DNA of 15,859 bases from an uncultured Eubacteriales bacterium (GCA_900320765.1 ONTN01000014.1:1-15859), one strand, 5' to 3'. Shown: positions 6,984-14,522, numbered from the stretch's first letter. Numbers and translations are program-made. The notes: generated from the letters alone by a model not told the origin.

Positions 6984-8166
6984 TAGAATACTGTCCGTTA
7001 CCCAGCTTAATGAATACGTCAAGGGCCTCGTCGAGTCCGACAGGTTTCTTTCAAACGTCGCCGTCCGAGGCGAGCTCTCGAACTACAAGGTGTACCCCTC
7101 GGGGCATCACTACTTTTCCATAAAGGACGAGGAGAGCGCTATCCGCTGCGTGATGTTCCGCGGCTCTGCCTCCGGGCTCAGGTTCAGGCCTGAGAGCGGG
7201 ATGAAGGTCATCTGCACGGGCAGAGTCGCCGTATATACGAGGGACGGAGCCTATCAGCTCTACGCCTCCACGCTTACGCCGGACGGAGTGGGAGACCTTG
7301 CAATCGCCTTTGAGCAGCTGAAGGAAAAGCTCCTGAAGGAGGGGCTCTTCGATAAGGAGCATAAGAAGCCGATTCCGCGCTATCCGATGCGCGTCGGCGT
7401 CGTCACAAGCTCCGCCGGAGCCGCCGTCCACGATATAATCCGCGTTTTGAGAAAGCGCTGGCCTGTCGCAAAGATACTCCTTCTGCCCGTGAGGGTTCAG
7501 GGCGTCGAGGCGCCGCCCGAGATAGCCGGTGCGATAAGGTACGCCGACCGCCATAATATTGCGGACGTGCTGATCGTAGGCCGCGGCGGCGGCAGCATGG
7601 AGGATTTATGGTGCTTTAACGATGAGAGAGTCGCCCGCGCGATATACGACTGCGGCACTCCGGTGATCTCCGCCGTAGGTCACGAGCCGGACGTCACCAT
7701 TTCGGACTTCGTGGCCGATCTCAGAGCGGCGACCCCGTCGAACGGGGCAGAGCTCTGCGCGCCTGACGTATCAGAACTCATTGAGTATCTCGATTCCGCC
7801 GGAATGCGAAGCTTTGCCGCCGTGGCAAACGAGCTCGCCTCGATGAAGTCGCGGCTTAAATCTCTTGAGGAAAAGCGGGTGCTGCAGGATCCCAAAAACC
7901 TCGTTGAGGACAGGAGACTGCGCATAGATCATCTTAAAACGAGGCTCGCCGCCGCCGCTTCCTCGATGCTCCACTCAGAGCGGAGGAAATACGCGGAGTT
8001 TGCAGGAAAGCTCGACGCTCTGAGCCCGCTCAAGGTGCTCGGCAGGGGCTACGCCATAGCCCGAAGAGAGGACGGCAGGGTGATAAGGGAAAAGAGCGAC
8101 GTACGGAGCGGGGACGAGATAAGCCTCAAGCTCCGGGATGATACCGTAGAATGCATTGTGAAATGA
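6976..8166 (+). CDS. xseA: Exodeoxyribonuclease VII large subunit XseA
   Basis: Catalytic subunit of exonuclease VII, which degrades single-stranded DNA from both ends into oligonucleotides, in complex with several XseB copies. The 396-aa protein has an N-terminal OB-fold (residues ~5-100, with LSVTQLNEYVKGLVE and LSNYKVYPSGHHYFSIKD) and then the catalytic domain with the motifs VGVVTSSAGAAVHDI, VGRGGGSMEDLWCFNDE (G202-E217 region) and SAVGHEPDVTISDFVADLRAATPS. The C-terminal half is a coiled-coil region that binds XseB, ending in the usual RGYAIARREDG segment. Length is at the short end of the family. It starts within the last codons of the preceding gene and is followed by xseB after 10 nt. 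Confidence 0.96.
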   Translation: MDDRILSVTQLNEYVKGLVESDRFLSNVAVRGELSNYKVYPSGHHYFSIKDEESAIRCVMFRGSASGLRFRPESGMKVICTGRVAVYTRDGAYQLYASTLTPDGVGDLAIAFEQLKEKLLKEGLFDKEHKKPIPRYPMRVGVVTSSAGAAVHDIIRVLRKRWPVAKILLLPVRVQGVEAPPEIAGAIRYADRHNIADVLIVGRGGGSMEDLWCFNDERVARAIYDCGTPVISAVGHEPDVTISDFVADLRAATPSNGAELCAPDVSELIEYLDSAGMRSFAAVANELASMKSRLKSLEEKRVLQDPKNLVEDRRLRIDHLKTRLAAAASSMLHSERRKYAEFAGKLDALSPLKVLGRGYAIARREDGRVIREKSDVRSGDEISLKLRDDTVECIVK

Positions 8167-8176
8167 GGAAGCAGGA

Positions 8177-8416
8177 ATGGCAGAAACTAAGAAAAAGCTC
8201 TCGTTTGAGCAACAGATGGCGAGAATAGAGGAGATAGTCCGCGCACTTGAAAAGGGCGACAGGCCGCTTGAGGAGGCGCTCTCACTTTTCGAGGAGGGCA
8301 CCGCGCTTATTAAAAGCTGCGGCACGCTTTTAAACGAGGCTGAGCAGAGAGTGGTAAAGCTGCAGAAGGGCGAGGACGGCGAGCCCGTCGAGCTTCCCTT
8401 CGAGACGATAGAATGA
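8177..8416 (+). CDS. xseB: Exodeoxyribonuclease VII small subunit XseB
   Basis: A 79-aa helical protein that coats the coiled-coil arm of XseA and is needed for exonuclease VII activity. Family signature SFEQQMARIEEIVRALEKG followed by PLEEALSLFEEGTALIKSC is clear, and the length is usual. It lies 10 nt after xseA, with AGGAAGCAGGA before the start, and its stop codon is one base from the ispA start, so all three are translated together. Confidence 0.96.
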   Translation: MAETKKKLSFEQQMARIEEIVRALEKGDRPLEEALSLFEEGTALIKSCGTLLNEAEQRVVKLQKGEDGEPVELPFETIE

Positions 8417-8417
8417 T

Positions 8418-9308
8418 ATGAGCTTCAGAGAGGAATACGACGGGGCGAGAGCCCTCATTGAAGAGGCACTAAAAAAAGAATTTGCTCTACCGGGTCTTGA
8501 GGAGGCTATGAGCTACAGCCTCCTTGCCGGCGGGAAAAGAGTGCGCCCCGTGCTGACGGTAAAGTTCTGCGAGGCGGCGGGCGGCAGGGCGGAGGAGGCT
8601 ATGAGCCTCGGCTGTGCCCTTGAAATGCTGCACACCTATTCGCTCATACACGACGACCTTCCGGCAATGGATAACGACGACTTAAGGCGCGGGAAGCCGA
8701 CGAACCACAAGGTTTTCGGCGAGTGCACGGCGATTCTGGCGGGCGACGCTCTCCAGTCGGCGGCGTTCAGAACTGCGTCCGAGGCCGGGCTTAAGTTTTC
8801 AAGGCCGGAGGCCGGACTTGAGGCTGTGCGCTATTTTGCCGAGGCAGCCGGAGAGCGCGGTATGTGCCTCGGCCAGTACGGGGATACCACTATTCCCGAA
8901 TCTGAGAGGACGGCTGAGACCCTGCTCCGTATAAACGACTTGAAGACCGGGGCTCTTCTAAGAGCCGCCTGCGTCCTCGGCGTGCTTGCCGCAATGGGAA
9001 ACAGGGACGTTTGCCCGGACTGCGTTTCGGCGGCGGAGGAGTACGCTCTCAATCTCGGCCGCGCTTTTCAGATAAAGGACGATATGCTCGACGCTATGAG
9101 CACCGATTCCGAGCTCGGAAAGCCCGTGGGCAGCGACCTTGCGAACGGAAAAGCGACCTATATGTCTCTCCTCGGCGCGGAAAAATGCGCCGACCTCGTG
9201 AGAGAATACACGGAAAGGGCAAAGGCGGCTCTCAGAAAAGCGAGCTGGGCGGGTGACACCTCGTTCCTTTTGGAGCTTGCGGACGAGCTTGAAAAAAGAA
9301 GCTCTTGA
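8418..9308 (+). CDS. ispA: Short-chain polyprenyl (farnesyl) diphosphate synthase IspA
   Basis: Head-to-tail prenyltransferase that condenses dimethylallyl or geranyl diphosphate with isopentenyl diphosphate, giving mainly farnesyl diphosphate for undecaprenyl and quinone-type lipids. The 296-aa protein carries the first aspartate-rich motif DDLPAMD (D79, D80, D85) followed by NDDLRRG, the GGKRVRP substrate-binding segment near residues 36-42, and the second aspartate-rich motif DDMLD (D221-D225). It fits the bacterial FPP synthase type in length and motif form; exact chain length cannot be proven by eye. Its stop codon (9306-9308) overlaps the -35 box of the promoter proposed for the following OLE RNA. 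Confidence 0.95.
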   Translation: MSFREEYDGARALIEEALKKEFALPGLEEAMSYSLLAGGKRVRPVLTVKFCEAAGGRAEEAMSLGCALEMLHTYSLIHDDLPAMDNDDLRRGKPTNHKVFGECTAILAGDALQSAAFRTASEAGLKFSRPEAGLEAVRYFAEAAGERGMCLGQYGDTTIPESERTAETLLRINDLKTGALLRAACVLGVLAAMGNRDVCPDCVSAAEEYALNLGRAFQIKDDMLDAMSTDSELGKPVGSDLANGKATYMSLLGAEKCADLVREYTERAKAALRKASWAGDTSFLLELADELEKRSS

Positions 9309-9333
9309 AAAATGAATATAGATTGTATATAAT
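9305..9333 (+). promoter_or_regulatory. Near-consensus sigma-A promoter for OLE RNA
   Basis: TTGAAA (9305-9310), exactly 17 nt of spacer, then perfect TATAAT (9328-9333). The -35 overlaps the ispA stop codon. The predicted start is near 9340-9342, just where the folded RNA begins. It is one of the best promoter matches in the window and suggests OLE is made independently of the long operon transcript. Confidence 0.75.
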
Positions 9334-9342
9334 GAATATTCA
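9311..9342 (+). repeat. 9-bp direct repeat at 20-bp spacing and 10-bp palindrome at the OLE promoter
   Basis: AATGAATAT occurs at 9311-9319 and again at 9331-9339, an offset of exactly 20 bp (about two helical turns), one copy in the spacer and one after the -10 box. The second copy is also part of the perfect palindrome TGAATATTCA (9333-9342) at the predicted start site. This could be a regulator site, but the region is AT-rich and chance cannot be excluded. Confidence 0.4.
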
Positions 9343-10008
9343 CGACGGAGCAGTATCCTTAGTCGAAGCTGCCATCTCCAAGGAAGGGCCTAAAAATCCT
9401 TTAAAGGGCATATCTATGAAGCCTCTTGTGTCTGCTTGGAACGCCCAGTTCCGGGTGGGTGCTGGAGGGAGGTCTTAGCCGGAGCCCCGGCTTAGCCTGC
9501 ATCTTATTGGGCGGCCCCGAATGGCATTGGGACCCCGACCCAATGGGTGTGGAGACCCGACTCTGTGGAAGGACGTACTCCCTTAGCGGTAATCGATCCT
9601 TTTACGGACCGGGGATGAACCTGCAATGCGGTGCGTTACAAAGGCAATTTTTTTACCGAGTGCTGTGTGCAGCGTAGCCTGCCTTGAGTGGGATCTGCGG
9701 ATGGGAGAGCCACGCGCCCGTTTCCCCGGCCAGGGAACCGGGCGATATCCCCCTGAAATATTTCCTGCAAAAGAGGCTAAAGAGATGGTTCGTTTCGCCG
9801 TGGAAAACACCTAGGCTGTCGTCCGGATAACCGGACGGGCACGGAAAGGATTGCAGTGCGGACTAAGTGGCAATCGGGCAACGCCGTCGGCAACGCGGCG
9901 GATCAGGCTTTAAAGGGAAACCGCCTCATCGGCAACGAGGGGCAGCCTGAGGGGAAATCCAGCCCGACCTAAGCCGTAAGATTTACTTTCCGTGCCTCCT
10001 CTTTTTTT
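9341..10008 (+). ncRNA. ole: OLE (Ornate, Large, Extremophilic) RNA
   Basis: About 670 nt with no credible protein gene, between ispA and oapA-dxs, which is the well-known locus of OLE RNA in Firmicutes; the length fits the ~600-nt class. OLE forms a membrane-bound ribonucleoprotein with OapA and is linked in Bacillus halodurans to alcohol and cold tolerance and magnesium handling. Visible structure includes hairpins GGAAC/GTTCC (9438-9452), GCCGG/CCGGC (9478-9491), a 7-bp CATTGGG/CCCAATG hairpin (9525-9545), GTCCGG-ATAA-CCGGAC (9821-9836), and two GCAA-tetraloop hairpins (9882-9900; 9923-9943). An 11-bp long-range helix GGCACGGAAAG (9838-9848) with CTTTCCGTGCC (9986-9996) closes the 3' domain. 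Segments around 9613-9636 (GATGAACCTGCAATGCGGTG) and 9808-9826 resemble conserved OLE stretches as I recall them. Ends are estimated from the promoter and T-tract; a covariance-model search would settle it. Confidence 0.92.
9838..10008 (+). terminator. OLE 3' long-range helix followed by T7 tract
   Basis: GGCACGGAAAG (9838-9848) and CTTTCCGTGCC (9986-9996) are perfectly complementary, enclose the 3' domain of OLE, and are followed 5 nt later by seven T (10002-10008). This could act as an unusual intrinsic terminator defining the RNA 3' end while letting some polymerase read on into oapA, whose ribosome binding site begins at about 10013. Confidence 0.5.
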
Positions 10009-10024
10009 ATTCAGAAGGGTCGAT

Positions 10025-10594
10025 ATGAAGCATAAAACGAATTTTCGCTGGATAATCTCGATAACCCTTATAAGTATCGTGACCTCTATGGTCTTCTCTC
10101 TCGTATCATCAGAGATACTTGACGGGGCGGGGTACGTTATCGCGTTTCTCCTGCTCGCTCTCTTCATCCTCCTCGGAATTGTTTTCGATATGCTCGGGGT
10201 CGCCGTGACGAGCGCGAGGGAGGCGCCGTTCCACTCAATGGCGTCGCATAAGGAGAAGGGCGCCCGCGAGGCTCTCAATCTCGTGAAAAGCGCGGAGAAG
10301 GTCTCCAGCATCTGCAACGATGTGGTGGGCGATATCTCGGGCATCGTCTCCGGCGCGACGGCCGCCGTCATAGCCGGAAATCTTACGCACGACATTTCCG
10401 TCTCCGGAGTGCTCACCCAGCTCTGTGTAACGGGGCTCGTCGCCGGGCTCACCATCGGCGGCAAGGCGCTCGGAAAGACGGCGGCGATAAATTCGGATAC
10501 TAAGATCGTTCTCATCGCGGGAAAGATCATTTCGGTATTTCACCCGGCAAAGTCCGGAAATAACAGAAAAAGCAGAAACAAGGTCGAAAAATGA
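10025..10594 (+). CDS. oapA: OLE-associated membrane protein OapA
   Basis: A 189-aa integral membrane protein that binds OLE RNA and anchors it to the cell membrane; the same gene follows OLE in known carriers. Predicted membrane segments: ~9-29, ~36-61, ~100-118 and ~128-146. The loop after the second segment (residues 62-98) is charged, and the C terminus (174-189) is a lysine/arginine-rich tail suited to RNA contact. The FDMLGVAVTSAREAPFH segment (54-70) resembles the membrane domain of DUF21/CNNM-type ion proteins, in line with reports tying OapA to magnesium. The ATG at 10025 is chosen over an in-frame GTG at 9992 because AGAAGGG lies at 10013-10019 and the upstream codons fall in the OLE 3' helix and T-tract. 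Its stop overlaps the dxs start (ATGA). Identification relies on locus, topology and recalled family features. Confidence 0.9.
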   Translation: MKHKTNFRWIISITLISIVTSMVFSLVSSEILDGAGYVIAFLLLALFILLGIVFDMLGVAVTSAREAPFHSMASHKEKGAREALNLVKSAEKVSSICNDVVGDISGIVSGATAAVIAGNLTHDISVSGVLTQLCVTGLVAGLTIGGKALGKTAAINSDTKIVLIAGKIISVFHPAKSGNNRKSRNKVEK

Positions 10595-12477
10595 GTCTAC
10601 TTGACAATATCCGCTCCCCCTGGGACGTTAAGGATCTCCCGGAGGAGGAGCTTGAAAAATTAGCCGCCGAGCTGAGGGAATATGTTGTTCGGGCGGTCGC
10701 CAAAACGGGCGGTCACCTCTCGGCAAACCTCGGCGCGGTGGAGCTTACGATAGCGATACACAGGGTGTTCGATACCTCGAGGGACAGGCTTGTCTTTGAC
10801 GTCGGACATCAGAGCTATATCCATAAGCTGCTCACCGGAAGGCGAGGGGACTTCGATACCCTGCGTCAGTACGGTGGGCTTTCCGGTTTTCCGAAGCCCT
10901 CCGAGAGCGTGCACGACGCTTTCATTGCCGGCCACGCGTCAGCGGCCGTCTCGGAAGCTCTCGGTATGGCGAGAGCGAGAACGATGGACGGGGATAACTA
11001 TTCCGTTATCGCCCTCGTGGGCGACGGGGCAATGACTGGCGGCCTCAGCTATGAGGGACTCTGCGACGCCGGAGTGAGCCGTGAGCCGCTCATCGTTATC
11101 TTAAACGACAACGGTATAAGCATCGACAGGAACGTGGGCGGTATGGCGAAGTATTTAAGCCGCCTTCGACTTAGAAGGGGATACCGGAAATTTAAAAAAT
11201 TCTACCGAAATGTGCTTAACGCGATACCGGGCGGCAAGTTCGTATACCGCTTCAACCATAAGCTCAAGGAATCCTTAAAGCGCAGGATACTGAAATGCGA
11301 AATGTTCGAGGACCTTGGCTTTACCTATCTCGGGCCGGTCGACGGCCACGATATACCGGAGCTTGTGAACGTTCTCGAGCTTGCCCGTGATCTCGGCTGT
11401 CCCACCGTCGTCCACGCTATCACGAAAAAAGGCAAGGGCTATCAGAAGGCTGAGGAGAATCCCTACCTCTATCATGGGGTCGGAAAGTTTGACCCGGCTA
11501 CGGGCGTTAGGGATGAGGCCGAGCCCTCGTTTTCTTCAGTGTTCGGCGAAGAGATGGTGAAGCTGGGCGAGGAGAATAAAAACGTCGCCGCGATAACGGC
11601 GGCGATGGCTCCGGGAACCGGTCTCGTTGAGTTTTCAAAGAAATACCCCTCGAGGTTTTACGACGTGGGGATATGCGAGGAGCACGCTCTCAGCATGGCC
11701 GCCGGAATGGCGCAGCAGGGAAAAACGCCGGTCGTTGCGATATACTCTACCTTTATGCAGAGGGGCTACGATATGCTCCTGCACGATATAGGCATATTAG
11801 GCGAACACGTGGTTTTAGCCGTAGACAGAGCCGGAATCGTCGGAGAGGACGGGGAGACGCATCAGGGAATTTTTGACGTGAGCTACCTTCGCAGCGTGCC
11901 GGGTATGACTGTCTATTCTCCCGCGAGCTTTCAGGAGCTCCGCGATATGCTGTCCTACGCCGTAAACGAGATGAGCGGCCCCGTCGCCGTCAGATATCCG
12001 CGCGGCGGAGAGGGAGCGTATAAGGACGGAGGAACCGACGCCTCGAGGCTTCTCAGAGAGGGCGAGGATTTCACCGTCGTTACCTACGGGGAGACGGTAA
12101 ACGACGTGCTCGCAGCCGCGGACGCGCTGAGGGAGAAGAGTATAACTGTAGACGTTCTGAAGCTCGGAACGATAAAGCCGATAGACTTTGAGGCCGTGTT
12201 CGAGTCTGTCCGGAAGACCGGCAGGCTTATGGTGGTGGAGGAGTGCGTATTTCCCGGCTGCGTCGGTATGGAGCTCTCCGCGAGGCTTACCGAGGCGAGC
12301 ATGAGCCCGAGAATGCTGATACTCCGCAATTTGGGCGATAACTACGTAACTCACGGATCATTAAAGCGCCTGCGCGAGGAATACCGCCTTGACGCAGGCA
12401 GCATTGAGAAGGATATTTACAATTCATTGCCCGACAGGGTCAAGAACAGGGGTAAAGATGACGAAAAAAAGGCTTGA
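10591..12477 (+). CDS. dxs: 1-Deoxy-D-xylulose-5-phosphate synthase
   Basis: Thiamin-diphosphate enzyme that condenses pyruvate and glyceraldehyde 3-phosphate, the first step of the MEP isoprenoid pathway. The 628-aa protein has the normal three-domain layout. H42 in GGHLSANLG is the conserved N-terminal histidine; the ThDP motif runs from GDGAMTGG (D145) to LNDNGIS (N174), with the same 29-residue spacing as in E. coli. E363 in GICEEHA is the conserved cofactor-activating glutamate, and DRAGIVGEDGETHQG is the substrate-side loop. It starts inside the oapA stop codon (4-nt overlap) and its last 20 nt overlap tlyA. Together with ispA on the other side of OLE it forms an isoprenoid gene pair. 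Confidence 0.98.
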   Translation: MSLLDNIRSPWDVKDLPEEELEKLAAELREYVVRAVAKTGGHLSANLGAVELTIAIHRVFDTSRDRLVFDVGHQSYIHKLLTGRRGDFDTLRQYGGLSGFPKPSESVHDAFIAGHASAAVSEALGMARARTMDGDNYSVIALVGDGAMTGGLSYEGLCDAGVSREPLIVILNDNGISIDRNVGGMAKYLSRLRLRRGYRKFKKFYRNVLNAIPGGKFVYRFNHKLKESLKRRILKCEMFEDLGFTYLGPVDGHDIPELVNVLELARDLGCPTVVHAITKKGKGYQKAEENPYLYHGVGKFDPATGVRDEAEPSFSSVFGEEMVKLGEENKNVAAITAAMAPGTGLVEFSKKYPSRFYDVGICEEHALSMAAGMAQQGKTPVVAIYSTFMQRGYDMLLHDIGILGEHVVLAVDRAGIVGEDGETHQGIFDVSYLRSVPGMTVYSPASFQELRDMLSYAVNEMSGPVAVRYPRGGEGAYKDGGTDASRLLREGEDFTVVTYGETVNDVLAAADALREKSITVDVLKLGTIKPIDFEAVFESVRKTGRLMVVEECVFPGCVGMELSARLTEASMSPRMLILRNLGDNYVTHGSLKRLREEYRLDAGSIEKDIYNSLPDRVKNRGKDDEKKA

Positions 12478-13261
12478 CGTTTTGCTGACCGAAAAAGGCT
12501 TTTTCGACTCAAGAGAGAGGGCAAAGGCCGTTATTATGTCCGGCGAGGTGTTCGTAAACGGGCAGAGGGCGGACAAGGCAGGAGCCTCGTTCGACGAGGA
12601 CGCATCGATAGAGGTGCGGGGCGGAACGCTGAAATACGTTAGCCGCGGCGGGCTGAAGCTCGAGCGTGCGCTCGACTTCTTCTCGGGCGATCCCTCCGGC
12701 AGAGTGTGCATAGATTGCGGCGCTTCAACCGGCGGCTTTACCGACGTTATGCTCCAGCGCGGAGCGCGCCGCGTTTACTCCGTGGACGTGGGGTACGGGC
12801 AGCTTGCCTGGAGCCTCAGAAACGACGAGAGAGTTACCGTTATGGAGCGCACGAACGTCAGATATATAACGCCGGATATGTTCCCTGAGCCGCCGTCTCT
12901 CGGCACGATCGACGTATCTTTTATATCCACCGCTCTTATATTTCCGGCTCTTTCATCCGTGCTGACGCCCGGGGCCGACGTCTATTCGCTCATAAAGCCT
13001 CAGTTCGAGGCCGGGCGCGAGAAGGTCGGGAAGAAGGGCGTTGTCAGGGAAAAAGAGACTCATATCGAGGTTATTAGAGCCTTTATACAAAACGCGGAGA
13101 GCTCCGGTTTTTCAGTAAAGGGTGTGACCTGGTCGCCGATAAAGGGGCCGGAGGGCAACATCGAGTTTTTGGCGCACCTTGTGCTCGATGGGAAAAGCTC
13201 TGAGGAGATCGACATAGAAGCCGTTGTAAACGAGGCGCACGAGAGGTTGAAGACGGTATGA
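12458..13261 (+). CDS. tlyA: TlyA-family rRNA 2'-O-methyltransferase (hemolysin A-like, YqxC)
   Basis: S-adenosylmethionine-dependent RNA methyltransferase; in mycobacteria TlyA methylates ribose in 16S and 23S rRNA. The 267-aa protein has an N-terminal S4 RNA-binding domain (RLDVLLTEKGFFDSRERAK, then SGEVFVNG, residues ~1-60) and a FtsJ-like methyltransferase domain with the SAM-binding DCGASTGGFTD (D86-D96) and the VDVGYGQL motif. The start at 12458 is preferred over 12389 since AGGGG precedes it and the S4 domain begins directly after; the longer form would add 23 residues in a second frame of dxs. It overlaps the dxs end by 20 nt and nadK by 4 nt. The older name hemolysin A does not imply a toxin here. 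Confidence 0.94.
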   Translation: MTKKRLDVLLTEKGFFDSRERAKAVIMSGEVFVNGQRADKAGASFDEDASIEVRGGTLKYVSRGGLKLERALDFFSGDPSGRVCIDCGASTGGFTDVMLQRGARRVYSVDVGYGQLAWSLRNDERVTVMERTNVRYITPDMFPEPPSLGTIDVSFISTALIFPALSSVLTPGADVYSLIKPQFEAGREKVGKKGVVREKETHIEVIRAFIQNAESSGFSVKGVTWSPIKGPEGNIEFLAHLVLDGKSSEEIDIEAVVNEAHERLKTV

Positions 13262-14076
13262 AGAACGTTGTTTTGTGCCCGAACGAAAAAAGAGACAAAG
13301 GCCTTAAGGTTACGGATGAGGTCAAGCGCCTGCTTGAAGGGCTGTGCGCTTCCCCGACAGTCTGCCCCCTCGACGAGCTTTCCGGCGAGGTGCTTAAAGG
13401 CGCGGAGGCTGTAGTTACCTTCGGCGGCGACGGAACTATACTCCACGCCGCGCGCGCCGCCTCGCAGTATTCCGTGCCTATCCTCGGTGTAAATCTCGGA
13501 AACAAGGGCTTTATGGCCGAGCTTGAAAAGGACGGGCTCGACCTTATCGCAAAGATGGTCGCGGGTGAATACGCGATCGAAAAACGGATGATGCTCGACG
13601 TCTCGGTCTCAAGAAACGGAGAGACGGTCTTCTCAGACTGCGCCTTAAACGACGTGACCGTGGGCGGTATGGCAAGAGTGATCTCTATCTCGGTATTCGG
13701 CGACGGGCGCAGGATGCTCGACTTTTCGGGCGACGGGATAATATTTGCGACTCCAACGGGATCTACCGCATATTCCCTTTCCGCGGGCGGCCCTCTCGTC
13801 GAGCCCGACGGAGAGTGCATACTCGTTACTCCGATCTGCCCGCATGCGCTTTGGGCGAAGGCCTACGTGCTGAATGCGTCGAGGGTTGTCACCGCGGAGA
13901 TAGGTGAGCTCAAAAGAAAGATCGCCTATGTCTCCACAGACGGATCTGAGCCCCTGAGGCTCGAGAGCGGAGATACAATTACGGCTTCCCGTTCCGAGCG
14001 GGCTGTAAGGCTAATCAGGCTTTCTGATAAGAGCTTCTACGAAAGAGTAAGTGAAAAACTGGGAGAGAGACGATGA
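13258..14076 (+). CDS. nadK: NAD kinase
   Basis: Phosphorylates NAD to NADP with ATP (or polyphosphate), the only route to NADP in most bacteria. The 272-aa protein carries the diagnostic GGDGT motif (G56-T60, catalytic D58), LGVNLGNKGFMAEL, the NDVTV segment and the glycine-rich TPTGSTAYSLSAGGP substrate loop. Length and motif order fit PpnK/NadK. Stop/start overlaps of 4 nt (ATGA) join it to tlyA and argR on either side, in the standard clostridial order. Confidence 0.97.
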   Translation: MKNVVLCPNEKRDKGLKVTDEVKRLLEGLCASPTVCPLDELSGEVLKGAEAVVTFGGDGTILHAARAASQYSVPILGVNLGNKGFMAELEKDGLDLIAKMVAGEYAIEKRMMLDVSVSRNGETVFSDCALNDVTVGGMARVISISVFGDGRRMLDFSGDGIIFATPTGSTAYSLSAGGPLVEPDGECILVTPICPHALWAKAYVLNASRVVTAEIGELKRKIAYVSTDGSEPLRLESGDTITASRSERAVRLIRLSDKSFYERVSEKLGERR

Positions 14077-14522
14077 TCAAGGAAATAAGACAGAGGGCGA
14101 TACTTGATATTATCGCAGAAAAGGATATAGAGACTCAGTTCGACCTTATCAGGGAACTGAACGAGCGCGGGGTAAAGAGCACTCAGGCCACTGTGTCGAG
14201 GGATATCAAGGAGCTGAGACTCTATAAGGAGCTTACGGGCTCTGACACCTACCGCTACGCTTCGCCCGCGGCGGACGCGCCGAACAACAGCGAAAGGCTC
14301 CGCAAGATATTCAGGGAGAGCCTTACAAGCTGCGTCTGCGCCGAGAACATCGTCGTAATAAAGACCCTGCCAGGCCTTGCCTCCGCCGCCTGCAGCGCCC
14401 TTGACAAGATGAATATCGAGGATATGGCGGGAACGATAGCGGGCGACGATACGGCGTTTATCGCAATGCTCTCAAAGGAGAGCGCGAAAAAGCTCTGCCG
14501 TATGATCGAGGAAAATATGTAA
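14073..14522 (+). CDS. argR: Arginine repressor ArgR/AhrC
   Basis: Hexameric arginine-sensing transcription factor that represses arginine synthesis genes and can activate catabolic ones. The 149-aa protein has an N-terminal winged helix (residues ~1-70; recognition helix STQATVSRDIKELRL) and a C-terminal oligomerisation and arginine-binding domain with the hallmark GTIAGDDTAFI. Length is normal. It starts inside the nadK stop codon and is followed by recN after 28 nt; this argR-recN pairing is conserved in Firmicutes. No clear ARG box was found near it. Confidence 0.97.
   Translation: MIKEIRQRAILDIIAEKDIETQFDLIRELNERGVKSTQATVSRDIKELRLYKELTGSDTYRYASPAADAPNNSERLRKIFRESLTSCVCAENIVVIKTLPGLASAACSALDKMNIEDMAGTIAGDDTAFIAMLSKESAKKLCRMIEENM

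Noticed and set aside
9648..9654. T7 run inside OLE as a premature terminator
   Set aside because: No stable GC-rich hairpin lies directly before it, and conserved OLE-like structure continues for another 350 nt.
9426..9814. Short open frames inside the OLE region (for example 9426-9677 and 9626-9814 on +, 9583-9810 on -)
   Set aside because: They lack convincing ribosome binding sites, have low-complexity Arg/Gly/Pro/Cys-rich products with no family features, and overlap perfect RNA hairpins of OLE.
9992..10024. Upstream GTG start for oapA at 9992
   Set aside because: It would place the start codon in the OLE 3' helix and code through the T7 tract; the ATG at 10025 has a proper AGAAGGG site.
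12389..12457. Earlier start (12389) for TlyA
   Set aside because: The extra 23 residues do not belong to the S4 domain and would deepen the overlap with dxs; 12458 has an AGGGG site.
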